Positions 7,477 through 15,775 of a stretch of 64,000 nucleotides of DNA are shown here, piece after piece. A program made the translations under genes and the position numbers. The notes under the pieces were generated by a model that saw nothing but the letters and a program-made list of their open reading frames with translations, ran no database searches and was not told the DNA's origin. This DNA comes from Streptomyces prunicolor NBRC 13075 (GTDB lineage: Bacteria > Actinomycetota > Actinomycetes > Streptomycetales > Streptomycetaceae): contig NZ_BARF01000088.1 in assembly GCF_000367365.1 (NCBI RefSeq), positions 1 to 64,000 of the forward strand. The letters run 5' to 3'. Each line of letters opens with the position of its first letter. Position 1 is the first letter of the stretch.

Positions 7477-8919
7477 ATGATCACCTACGACCGACTCTTC
7501 ATCGCGGGTTCGTGGACCGTTCCGAGCAGCCCCGAGCTGCTCGACATCCGGTCACCGCACGACCGCACGGTGATCGGCCGCGCCGCGCAGGCCCGCCCCG
7601 CCGACATCGACCGGGCCGTGGCCGCAGCCCGCGCCGCCTTCGACGAGGGGCCCTGGCCGCGCACCGCACCCGCGGAACGCATCGCCGTCATCCGCCGACT
7701 CAACGCCCTGCGCGAGGCCGACGCCGAGAAGATCGCGGCGCTGATCTCGGCGGAGAACGGTTCGGCCGGCTGGTTCACGCTGGCCGGGCAACCGGGACTC
7801 GGGCGGCAGGCGGGCGCCTACCTCAAGGCGGCCGAGGAGCTGGGCTGGGAAGAGACCCTGACCCCGTCCGACCCCGACTCCCCCACCCGGAGCGTGCTGC
7901 GCCGCGAACCCATCGGTGTCGTGGCCGCCGTCATCCCGTGGAACTCCCCGTTCTCCGCGGCCCTGGCCAAGGTCATCCCAGCATTGCTGGCCGGGAACAC
8001 GGTCGTCCTCAAGGTGTCCCCCGAGAACTCGCTCAGCATGGACTTCCTCGCCGAACTCCTGGAACGGTCCAACCTGCCGGAGGGCGTGATCAGCGTCCTG
8101 CCCGCCGATCGCGAGACCAGCGAGTACCTGGTGTCGCACCCCGACGTGGACAAGATCGCGTTCACCGGCTCGACCGGGGCCGGCCGCAGGATCGCGTCCA
8201 TCGCGGGCGAGCAGCTGAAGCGGGTCAGCTTGGAGCTGGGCGGCAAGTCGGCCGCCGTCATCCTGGCCGACGCCGACGTCCAACAGGCCGTACAGGGACT
8301 GAAGTTCGCCTCACTGCTCAACAACGGCGAGGCGTGCATCGCGCAGACCCGCGTCCTCGCGCCGCGCAGCCGGTACGAGGAAGTCGTGTCCGCCTTGAAG
8401 AACCTCGTCGAGTCGCTCAAGGTCGGCGACCCGAACGACCCCGACACCTTCATCGGCCCGATGGTCCGCCCCGACCAGCAGCAGCGCGTGCGCGACTACA
8501 TCGAACTCGGCATCAAGGAAGGCGCCCGCCTCGTCACCGGCGGCCCTCAGATCCCGCCCGGCCTCGAAGGCGGCAACTACGTCACCCCGACCGTCTTCGC
8601 CGACGTGGACAACTCGATGCGGATCGCCCAGGAGGAGATCTTTGGACCGGTCCTCGTCGTCATCCCCTACGACGACGAGGACGACGCCGTACGGATCGCC
8701 AACGACTCGGAGTACGGCCTCTCCGGCGGGGTCTGGTCCGCCGACCAGGCCCGTGCGCTCGCCGTCGCCCGCCGCCTGCGCACCGGAACCGTCACCGTGA
8801 ACGGCGCGCCCATCGCCTTCGACGGCCCCTTCGGCGGCTACAAGGCCAGCGGAATCGGCCGCGAGTACGGGGCAGTTGGGCTCGCGCAGTATGTGGAGTA
8901 CAAGACCGTCACCCTGTGA
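7477..8919 (+). CDS. NAD(P)-dependent aldehyde dehydrogenase
   Basis: This full-length aldehyde dehydrogenase has 480 residues and oxidises an aldehyde to the acid. A GGGAGAG ribosome site precedes the ATG. The cofactor and active-site motifs are all present: IPWNSPFS (oxyanion Asn), FTGSTGAGRRI (cofactor loop), SLELGGKSAAVIL (general-base Glu) and NNGEACIAQTR (catalytic Cys). EEIFGPVL and PFGGYKASGIGREYG complete the fold. It is divergent from tetR. In the context of the Rieske demethylase it could oxidise an aldehyde from the same pathway, for example betaine aldehyde or malic semialdehyde, but specificity cannot be read. Confidence 0.95.
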   Translation: MITYDRLFIAGSWTVPSSPELLDIRSPHDRTVIGRAAQARPADIDRAVAAARAAFDEGPWPRTAPAERIAVIRRLNALREADAEKIAALISAENGSAGWFTLAGQPGLGRQAGAYLKAAEELGWEETLTPSDPDSPTRSVLRREPIGVVAAVIPWNSPFSAALAKVIPALLAGNTVVLKVSPENSLSMDFLAELLERSNLPEGVISVLPADRETSEYLVSHPDVDKIAFTGSTGAGRRIASIAGEQLKRVSLELGGKSAAVILADADVQQAVQGLKFASLLNNGEACIAQTRVLAPRSRYEEVVSALKNLVESLKVGDPNDPDTFIGPMVRPDQQQRVRDYIELGIKEGARLVTGGPQIPPGLEGGNYVTPTVFADVDNSMRIAQEEIFGPVLVVIPYDDEDDAVRIANDSEYGLSGGVWSADQARALAVARRLRTGTVTVNGAPIAFDGPFGGYKASGIGREYGAVGLAQYVEYKTVTL

Positions 8920-8940
8920 CTCGGGGTCGGACTGCGACCC

Positions 8941-9024
8941 GGCTTCGGCTTCGGCTTCGGCTTCGGCTTCGGCTTCGGCTTCGGCTTCGGCTTCGGCTTC
9001 GGCTTCGGCTTCGGCTTCGGCTTC
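8941..9024. repeat. GGCTTC hexanucleotide array, 14 perfect copies
   Basis: Fourteen uninterrupted GGCTTC units fill most of the gap between the convergent aldehyde dehydrogenase (ends 8919) and aldo/keto reductase (ends 9053). The array can be read as (SA)n on the plus strand and (KP)n on the minus strand, but neither frame belongs to a supported gene. A run this perfect is expected to change copy number by replication slippage. It may influence the convergent ends, or be neutral. Confidence 0.97.
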
Positions 9025-9052
9025 GGCGACATCGTTGCCGTTGCAGCCGCTG

Positions 9053-10039
9053 CTACGAGGGCGGGACGTCCGCCTCCTGTGCGGCTGCCGTGTCGAGGTC
9101 CCGCCATGCTTCCTCGGTCAGATCGGTGACGGCCCAACTGGCGGCCGACACAACCTCCTCAGGGGTGCGGAAACCCGCGACCACGCAGGCCACGCCGGGG
9201 TCGCGCAGCGGGAACCGCAGGGCGGCATGCGGGAGTTCGGTGCCGTGTCGACCTGCCACCTCGGCGAGAAGCCGAGCACGACGCAGTGCCGAATCCGACG
9301 CGGGGCCGTAGTCGAAGGTGGCGTCAGCCGAGGGGTAAGGACGGCTGAGCAGACCGGAGTTGAACGGAGCGGCGGCCACCACCGCAACCCCGCGTTCGGC
9401 ACACGCGTCCAGCAAGGGGCGAGCGGTGCGGTCGAGGAGGGTCCACCGCCCGGCCACCATCACGGCGTCGACGTCCGCCTCCGCGACGACGCGCAGCAGC
9501 GGGGCGACCGTGTTCGCGCCGACGCCGACGGCACCGATGACACCTTGGTCGCGCAGCGCGATCAGCGTGGGCAGGGCCTGGCCGAGGGCAGCGTCCAAGT
9601 GGTCGTCGGGATCGTGGACGTAGACGATGTCCACATGGTCCAACCGCAGGCGTTTCAGGCTGCCTTCGAGACTTCGCAGGACACCGTCCCGTGAGTAGTC
9701 GGGGCGGCGGATCAGTGTGTCGGGTACGGCGAAGCCTCCTGCCGTCAGGTCGGATCCGGTGGGTGCCGGGTGTGGTTCCAGCAGTCGGCCGACCTTGGTG
9801 GAGAGGGTGAACTCCGTTCGTGGGCGGTGGGCGAGGGCGTCGCCGAGCCGCCGTTCGGACAGGCCGAGGCCGTAGTGCGGGGCGGTGTCGTAGTAGCGCA
9901 CCCCCATGTCCCAGGCGGCATCGAGGGTGGCCTGTGCCTGGCGGTCGTCGATCGGGCCGTAGAGGTTGCCGATGGGGGCGGCGCCGAATCCCAGCGTGCT
10001 GACCTGGACGCTCGTGCGGCCGAGTGGGTCTGCTCTCAC
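9053..10039 (-). CDS. Aldo/keto reductase, D-threo-aldose/L-fucose 1-dehydrogenase-like
   Basis: This NAD(P)-dependent TIM-barrel oxidoreductase has 328 residues. The AKR tetrad is visible: Asp in RYYDTAPHYG, Tyr in the same segment, Lys in LSTKVGR, and His in VYVHDPD. The N-terminus LGRTSVQVSTLGFGAAPIGN and the order of motifs match the branch containing D-threo-aldose 1-dehydrogenase (L-fucose dehydrogenase) and pyridoxal dehydrogenase. It is divergent from a GntR regulator that leads a glycan operon, so oxidation of a 6-deoxyhexose to its lactone is a sensible guess. The GTG at 10039 is the first start of the frame. Confidence 0.88.
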   Translation of the reverse strand: MRADPLGRTSVQVSTLGFGAAPIGNLYGPIDDRQAQATLDAAWDMGVRYYDTAPHYGLGLSERRLGDALAHRPRTEFTLSTKVGRLLEPHPAPTGSDLTAGGFAVPDTLIRRPDYSRDGVLRSLEGSLKRLRLDHVDIVYVHDPDDHLDAALGQALPTLIALRDQGVIGAVGVGANTVAPLLRVVAEADVDAVMVAGRWTLLDRTARPLLDACAERGVAVVAAAPFNSGLLSRPYPSADATFDYGPASDSALRRARLLAEVAGRHGTELPHAALRFPLRDPGVACVVAGFRTPEEVVSAASWAVTDLTEEAWRDLDTAAAQEADVPPS

Positions 10040-10286
10040 GAGATTCCCGCTTCCACGGCCCTCGCCGCACAGAGAAGGATCTGCTTCATCCAGCAGGCAG
10101 GACCCTAAGGATGGGATTCATTTCGCGCAACACCCCAGCAGGCATGCGTAGTTCATTGGTTTTTGTCAGCATCTTCGCAGGGCTGCATACCGAGATCTGT
10201 CCGATCTCTTCCCAACTCACAGCGGCAGTGCCATATTGGCCGCGGAAAATGAACCTGATTCATTCGTGACGCAAGAGGGGTTCGCC

Positions 10287-11054
10287 TTGGGTGACTCAAC
10301 ACCGGCCTACCGTCCGGGGTACGAGCTGGTCGCGGAGCAGCTGCTGGAGTACATCGCCCAGCAGAACCTGCGGCCCGGCGACCGCCTCCCCACCGAACAG
10401 GGCCTGGCCGAGATCCTGGGAGCATCCCGCAACGTGACCCGGGAGGCCGTGAAGGTGCTGGCCGCCATCGGCCGGCTCCAAGTGCGGCGCGGCGCCGGCA
10501 TCTTCGTCGCCGCCTCGGTCGGCGGGCTGTTGGACGACGAGCTCTCGCACTTCCGGCCGACCGGCATGGAAGACGTCCGGATGCTCCTGGACTACCGCAA
10601 GGTGATCGAGTCGGAGACAGCTCGCCGTGCCGCCTCCCACGCGACCCCGATCGAGGTGCGGGCCATCCGGGAGAGCGCGGAGAGTTCCTTGACGGCGGCC
10701 ACGATGAACGACGTGGACACCTTCGCCAAGGCGGACGCGGCCTTCCACGATTCGGTGGGGGCCGCCTCGCACAACGTGTTCCTCAGGGCGAGCGTCGCCG
10801 GTGTGCGGCGCCTGGCGTCCCAGTCCGACGTGCTGCTCTTCCACGGTGACGTGCCCGGATCGCTGGAAGTCGCCGCGCATCAGCACGTGGCCATAGCGGA
10901 GGCGGTCGCCGCGGGGGCGGCCGATCTCGCCGAACGGCTCATGGTGGAACACATCGGCACCACGCAGAGCCAGTTCGAGCGGAAGATCCGCGACCGGCTG
11001 TTCAGTACCGACGCTCAAGAGGCCCCCGAGGGACCTCCGGGGCGCTCTCAATAG
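10287..11054 (+). CDS. GntR/FadR family transcriptional regulator
   Basis: This regulator has 255 residues from the TTG at 10287, which is preceded by AGGGG at six bases. A GTG at 10266 is the alternative, with no ribosome site. The N-terminal winged helix includes LRPGDRLPTEQGLAEILGAS followed by RNVTREAVKVLAAIG. The C-terminal FCD domain is helical, with the metal-type residues in DAAFHDSV and HQHVAIAEAV and the last His in VEHIGTT. FadR-type members with an FCD domain usually bind sugar acids or other carboxylates. It probably controls both the divergent reductase gene and the glycan operon that follows. Confidence 0.92.
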   Translation: MGDSTPAYRPGYELVAEQLLEYIAQQNLRPGDRLPTEQGLAEILGASRNVTREAVKVLAAIGRLQVRRGAGIFVAASVGGLLDDELSHFRPTGMEDVRMLLDYRKVIESETARRAASHATPIEVRAIRESAESSLTAATMNDVDTFAKADAAFHDSVGAASHNVFLRASVAGVRRLASQSDVLLFHGDVPGSLEVAAHQHVAIAEAVAAGAADLAERLMVEHIGTTQSQFERKIRDRLFSTDAQEAPEGPPGRSQ

Positions 11055-11251
11055 ATGGCAGCACCGGGGCTCCACCACCGTCCGCGGAGGCGGCAGCCCC
11101 GTAACCCGGCCGGCCTCGCATGTGCCGCAGCACGGCGATCGGGCCGCCCGACGCCCTGAAGTTCCGGTGGACGACCGGGACTTGCAGGTATCAACCTCCC
11201 TCAGGCGATTGGATACGTGTGTCTCATCCGTCTGCGCGCAGGGGCGCCCTC

Positions 11252-14200
11252 GTGCCGCTGCGAAGAAGTTTCACGGCCGCCTGCTCGGTGGCCGTTGTGG
11301 CCGCCCTGCTGAATGCCGGCCCGGCCCAGGCGGCTCCCCGGTCGCCGGACCTGAATGTCTATGTCTCCCCGACCGGTCGGGACGTGGGATCGGGAACCGC
11401 CGCCCAGCCCTTCAAGACCCTCGACCACGCGCGGGACTACGTGCGCGACGTCAAGCAGAAGGCCAAGGGCGACATCCATGTCCGGCTCCTGTCCGGCACC
11501 TACCAGCTCAGCCGTACGTTCGCCCTGACCGCCCGGGACTCCGGCCGCGACGGACACCGGATCTTCTACGAGGCCGCCCCCGGCGCGCACCCCGTGATCA
11601 GCGGGGGCAAGCAGGTCACCGGCTGGACCCCGGCCGACTCGGCAGGGAAGGTCTACAAGGCCAAGGTGGGTGACTTCGACACCCGACAGCTGTATGTGGA
11701 CGGTGAGTTGGAGACCCGGGCGCGGAGCGGCAAGAACCCCGCCGGGTTCAGCCAGACCGCCACCGGCTACGCCTTCACCGACTCCGCCCTCAACACCTAC
11801 AAGCGTCCCTCGGACCTGGAGGTCGTCAACTCCTGGGGCTGGAAGCTGATGCGCTGCCCCGTGCAGTCGATCGCCGACTACAAGATGACGATGCAGCAGC
11901 CCTGTTGGCACAACGCGCATCTCCAGCAGGGCCAGGAGATCCAGAACCCGACCTGGCTGGAGAACGCCCGCGAACTGTTGGACACGCCCGGTGAGTGGTA
12001 CCTGGACAAGGGTGCGGGCGAGATCTACTACATGCCCAAGGCCGGCCAGAACCTGTCCACCGCGAACGTCACCGTGCCGCTGGTGCAGGACCTGGTGGAC
12101 ATCGACGGCACCAGGACCGCCCCGGTGAGCAACGTGTCCTTCGAGGGCATCACCTTCTCCAACTCCACCTGGCTCGCGCCCAGTTCCTCCGAGGGCCTCA
12201 TCGAGGGCCAGGCCGGTTTCCGGATGGTCGGCAACGACCCCACCTTCGACGCGACCCGCCTGAAGTGGCAGAAGACGCCCGGCGCCGTCAACGTCGACTA
12301 CGGCCACGGCATCGGCTTCGAGGGCAACACCTTCACCCAACTCGGCGCGGTCGGGCTGAACTTGAACACCGGCACCCAGGGCACCGACATCACGGGCAAC
12401 GTCTTCCGCCAGATCGCCGCCACCGGCATCCAGATAGGCGGGGTCGAGGTGATCGACGCCCACCCCGACGACCCCCGGGACATCACCAAGGACACCAGGG
12501 TCGCCAACAACGTGGTCACCAAGGTCGCCGACCAGTACAACGGCTCCATCGGCATCCTGGCCGGCTACACCGACCACACCACGATCACCCACAACAAGGT
12601 CTACGACCTCCCCTACACCGGCATCTCCGTCGGCTGGGGCTGGGGCCTCACCGACCAGGGCGGCGACACCAACTACCCGGGAAACCTGGGCGTACCGATC
12701 TGGGACACCCCCACGACCAGCCGCGACACCCAGGTCACGGACAACGAGATCTACGACATCATGAAGTCACAGGCCGACGGCGGTGCCATCTACACGCTGA
12801 GCACCAACCCCGGCGGTCTGGTGTCCGGCAACTACATCCACGGCACACCACCGCCCGCCTACGGCGCGATCTACCACGACGAAGGCAGCCGGTACTGGAC
12901 GAACACCGGCAACGCCCTGTGCGACATCGCCTACCAGTGGCTGTTCCTCAACCACGGCATGGACATCGACGCCACGGGCAACTTCACCACCCAGCCCGCC
13001 TACTCCACCCAGGCCAACAGCACGGGCAGCACCATCACCGGCAACACCACCGTGGACTCCTGCGCCCAACTGCCCGCTTCCATCGTCAACAACGCGGGCC
13101 TGCAACCGAGTTACCGCCATCTCGACCCGAACCCCGCCGACCCCGACCACCAGGCGCCCAGCAGCCCCGGCACGCCGAGCGCGGCCACCGACTTCCCGAC
13201 GATCGCGGACCTCACCTGGCCCGCGTCCACCGACGACACGGCCGTCACCGGCTACTCCGTCTACCGCGACGGCAAGCTGGTCAGCGCCACCGGCACGACC
13301 TCGGTACGCCTCCCGGGCCTGACCGCCGGGAAGTCCTACACCTTCCAGATCACCGCCCGCGACGCCGCCGGCAACGAGTCCGCTCCCAGCCCGACCCTGC
13401 GCGTCACCATGCCCTCGGGCACGGACCTCGCCCTCAAGAAGCCGATCACCGCCTCGTCGTACTCGGAGGCCAACACCCCCGAAAAGGCGGTCGACGGAGA
13501 CCTCTCCACCCGCTGGGCCCAGGGCCTCGGCCTGCCCGACCCGTCCTGGATCCAGGTCGATCTCGGTGCGTCGTACGACGTGAACGGCGCGATCACGACG
13601 TTCGAGAAGGCGAGCGGCTACAAGTACCGCATCGAGGTCTCCCCCGACGAGGTCCACTGGAAGACCCTCGCGGACCGCACCGCCACGAACACCACGGCGG
13701 CGACCGACTACACCCACACGAACACCCCGGTCACGGGCCGCTTCGTACGACTGACCGTCACCGGCTCCAGCTGGAACGGCGGCAGCATCTACGACTTCCA
13801 GGTCTACGGCACCCCGAGGACCGCCACGGACCACACGGCCCCAACTGCCCCCGGACAGCCCACAGTCAAGCCGCTGCTGCCCACTCTGGTCGACGTCAGC
13901 TGGCCCGCGGCCACCGATGACACTGGCGTCACCAGCTACGTCGTCTACCAGGACGGCAAGCGGATCGCTGTCACCGACGCCACGCCCCTGCGGGTCTCCG
14001 GCCTCACCGCCGACACGTCGTACTCCTTCACCGTCGTGGCACGCGACGAGGCGCTCAACGCCTCCGACCCCAGCGAGGCGGCAGTCGTCACGACACCGGC
14101 CGACCACGACCTGGCCCTGAACAAGCCGGTCACCGCCTCGTCGTCGTACTCCAACGACTACGCGCCCGAGAAGGCGGTGGACGGGAGTCTCTCCACCCGT

Positions 14201-14506
14201 TGGGCGCAGGGCGCGGGCCTGCCCGACCCGTCCTGGATCCAGGTCGACCTGGGCAAGGACACCAGCGTCTCCAGCGTGGTGACCACCTTCGAGTTGTCCG
14301 GCGGTTACAGGTACCGCCTGGAGTACTCCACCGACGGCACCGCCTGGTCCGTGTTCGAGGACCACACCGCCGACGCCACCTCGTCGTCGGCCGTCTACTC
14401 CTTCGCCGACACCCCCGTCACCGCACGCTTCCTGCGCCTGACCGTCACCGGTTCCAGCGGGAACGGCGGCAGCATCTACGCGCTCCAGGCGTACGGCGGC
14501 TTCTGA
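11252..14506 (+). CDS. Secreted GH141-like beta-helix glycosidase with two FN3-F5/8C pairs
   Basis: This large exported enzyme has about 1084 residues. The GTG at 11252 follows AGGGG and gives a clean Sec signal ending PAQAAP; a GTG at 11219 would add 11 residues. The N-terminal part (about 30-620) is a right-handed parallel beta-helix opening with NVYVSPTGRDVGSGTAAQPF and including VISGGKQVTGW, a pattern seen in GH141 (alpha-L-fucosidase and xylanase members). Then come FN3, F5/8C, FN3 and F5/8C modules. The two F5/8C copies share long blocks such as PEKAVDG and LPDPSWIQVDLG, so they arose by duplication; such modules often bind galactose or fucose. An extracellular enzyme releasing 6-deoxyhexose from plant or other glycans is likely, but substrate is inferred. 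Confidence 0.85.
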   Translation: MPLRRSFTAACSVAVVAALLNAGPAQAAPRSPDLNVYVSPTGRDVGSGTAAQPFKTLDHARDYVRDVKQKAKGDIHVRLLSGTYQLSRTFALTARDSGRDGHRIFYEAAPGAHPVISGGKQVTGWTPADSAGKVYKAKVGDFDTRQLYVDGELETRARSGKNPAGFSQTATGYAFTDSALNTYKRPSDLEVVNSWGWKLMRCPVQSIADYKMTMQQPCWHNAHLQQGQEIQNPTWLENARELLDTPGEWYLDKGAGEIYYMPKAGQNLSTANVTVPLVQDLVDIDGTRTAPVSNVSFEGITFSNSTWLAPSSSEGLIEGQAGFRMVGNDPTFDATRLKWQKTPGAVNVDYGHGIGFEGNTFTQLGAVGLNLNTGTQGTDITGNVFRQIAATGIQIGGVEVIDAHPDDPRDITKDTRVANNVVTKVADQYNGSIGILAGYTDHTTITHNKVYDLPYTGISVGWGWGLTDQGGDTNYPGNLGVPIWDTPTTSRDTQVTDNEIYDIMKSQADGGAIYTLSTNPGGLVSGNYIHGTPPPAYGAIYHDEGSRYWTNTGNALCDIAYQWLFLNHGMDIDATGNFTTQPAYSTQANSTGSTITGNTTVDSCAQLPASIVNNAGLQPSYRHLDPNPADPDHQAPSSPGTPSAATDFPTIADLTWPASTDDTAVTGYSVYRDGKLVSATGTTSVRLPGLTAGKSYTFQITARDAAGNESAPSPTLRVTMPSGTDLALKKPITASSYSEANTPEKAVDGDLSTRWAQGLGLPDPSWIQVDLGASYDVNGAITTFEKASGYKYRIEVSPDEVHWKTLADRTATNTTAATDYTHTNTPVTGRFVRLTVTGSSWNGGSIYDFQVYGTPRTATDHTAPTAPGQPTVKPLLPTLVDVSWPAATDDTGVTSYVVYQDGKRIAVTDATPLRVSGLTADTSYSFTVVARDEALNASDPSEAAVVTTPADHDLALNKPVTASSSYSNDYAPEKAVDGSLSTRWAQGAGLPDPSWIQVDLGKDTSVSSVVTTFELSGGYRYRLEYSTDGTAWSVFEDHTADATSSSAVYSFADTPVTARFLRLTVTGSSGNGGSIYALQAYGGF

Positions 14507-14606
14507 GCACTCCGCGCCCGAGTACTGCGCGGCCGAGTACTGCGCGGCCGAGTACTGCGCGGCCGAGTACTCCGCTTCGTACTGCGCTGCCGAGTACTCC
14601 GCTGCC
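14505..14606. repeat. 15-bp tandem repeat after the beta-helix enzyme gene
   Basis: About seven units of GAGTACTGCGCGGCC follow the stop codon at 14504-14506. Units 2-4 (14520-14564) are perfect. The first and later ones vary, and one unit near 14580 has lost three bases. Each unit carries the palindrome AGTACT. The array fills the gap to the enolase-superfamily gene. It may act as an mRNA-stability or spacing element between the secreted enzyme and the metabolic genes. Confidence 0.93.
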
Positions 14607-14645
14607 GAGCCGAAACCTTTCTCCCTACAGAAGACGAAAGCCAGG

Positions 14646-15743
14646 ATGAAGATCACCCATGTCGAAGTGCACCGGATCGATGTTCCGGCAGCCAGTCCGC
14701 CCTTCCGCTGGCGCGACGGGCTGAGCGGCAGCGCTCCGGTGGGCGACGGCGCGGTCCTGCACATCGGGACGGACGAGGGTGCCGAGGGCGTGGCGGTGTT
14801 CGCCCGCCCCGGCGCCCACTCCACCCTGCGGGACCTGGTGGACCGGGTCTTCCGTGCGGAACTGCTCGGAGCCGACCCGTTCCAGCGGGAGTGGCTGTGG
14901 CACCGGGTGTGGGAGCTGGACCGTATCCACGAACTCCCGCTCCCCACCCTGGGGTTGATCGACATCGCCCTGTGGGACCTGGCCGGCCGCTACCACGGCG
15001 AACCGGTCTGGCGGCTGCTCGGCGGATTCCGGGACGCCATCCCCGCCTACGCCTCCACCTCGACGTTCGCGAGCATCGCGGAGTTCCTCGACGTGACGGA
15101 CCAGTGCCTGGAGTTGGGCTACCGAGGCATCAAGCTGCACGCCTGGGGCGACGCCCGCCGTGACGCCGAGCTGTGTCTGGCGCTGCGTGACCACGTCGGT
15201 CCCAACATCCCCCTGATGTACGACGGTTCAGCGGGCTTCGACCTGCCCGACGCGATCCGGCTGGGGCGGGCGCTCTCCGAGGCCGACTATCTCTGGTACG
15301 AGGAGCCGATGCGGGAGTTCAGCATCTCGGCCTATCAGCGGCTCGCCGAAACCGTCGACGTACCGCTGCTGGTGGCCGAGACGTCCGACGGCGCGCACAT
15401 GAACGCGGCGGACTTCATCCGGGCGGGTGCCGCCACGTTCGGTGTCCGGACCGGCACCACCCTCCGGGGCGGCATCACCGGCGCCATGCGCACCGCGCAT
15501 CTCGCCGACGCCCACCGGTTGCGGGCCGAGGTGCACGGTTCGGACATTCCCAACCACCACCTGTGCATGGCCATTTCCAACACCACCTACTACGAGTCCC
15601 TGGTGACCTCGGTGAACGTCGTCCGTGAGCGCCATGTGGACGACCAGGGCCTGGTGCACGCGCCCACGGGGCCCGGCATCGCCCTCCCCCTCGATTTCGG
15701 CTACGGCAGCCAACTCCTGCCGTTCGTCGAGCAACCGCGCTAA
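14646..15743 (+). CDS. Enolase superfamily sugar-acid dehydratase (mandelate racemase group)
   Basis: This 365-residue enzyme has the capping domain plus barrel of the mandelate racemase/muconate lactonizing group. Metal ligands are Asp in LMYDGSAGFD, Glu in YEEPMRE and Glu in VAETSDG. A catalytic His lies in EVHGSD near the C-terminus. On the second strand the usual Lys-x-Lys is Lys-Leu-His (GIKLHAW), so the first acid/base residue is kept and the second is His. The likely reaction is dehydration of a sugar acid to a 2-keto-3-deoxy acid. With the aldo/keto reductase nearby, L-fuconate or a relative is a fair guess, although known L-fuconate dehydratases are longer. Confidence 0.88.
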   Translation: MKITHVEVHRIDVPAASPPFRWRDGLSGSAPVGDGAVLHIGTDEGAEGVAVFARPGAHSTLRDLVDRVFRAELLGADPFQREWLWHRVWELDRIHELPLPTLGLIDIALWDLAGRYHGEPVWRLLGGFRDAIPAYASTSTFASIAEFLDVTDQCLELGYRGIKLHAWGDARRDAELCLALRDHVGPNIPLMYDGSAGFDLPDAIRLGRALSEADYLWYEEPMREFSISAYQRLAETVDVPLLVAETSDGAHMNAADFIRAGAATFGVRTGTTLRGGITGAMRTAHLADAHRLRAEVHGSDIPNHHLCMAISNTTYYESLVTSVNVVRERHVDDQGLVHAPTGPGIALPLDFGYGSQLLPFVEQPR

Positions 15744-15775
15744 GCGGCGCGAGAACAGAAAGGCAAGGCAAGACG

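Noticed and set aside
8838..9137. Minus-strand frame with a (KP)14 run, and a plus-strand frame with (SA)14
   Set aside because: Both are translations of the GGCTTC array that overlap real gene ends. Neither has a ribosome site or a conserved domain.
12767..14965. A 732-codon minus-strand frame containing SAAQY repeats
   Set aside because: The repeats come from the 15-bp DNA array at 14505-14606. The rest is the complement of the FN3 and F5/8C modules, which are clearly the coding strand.
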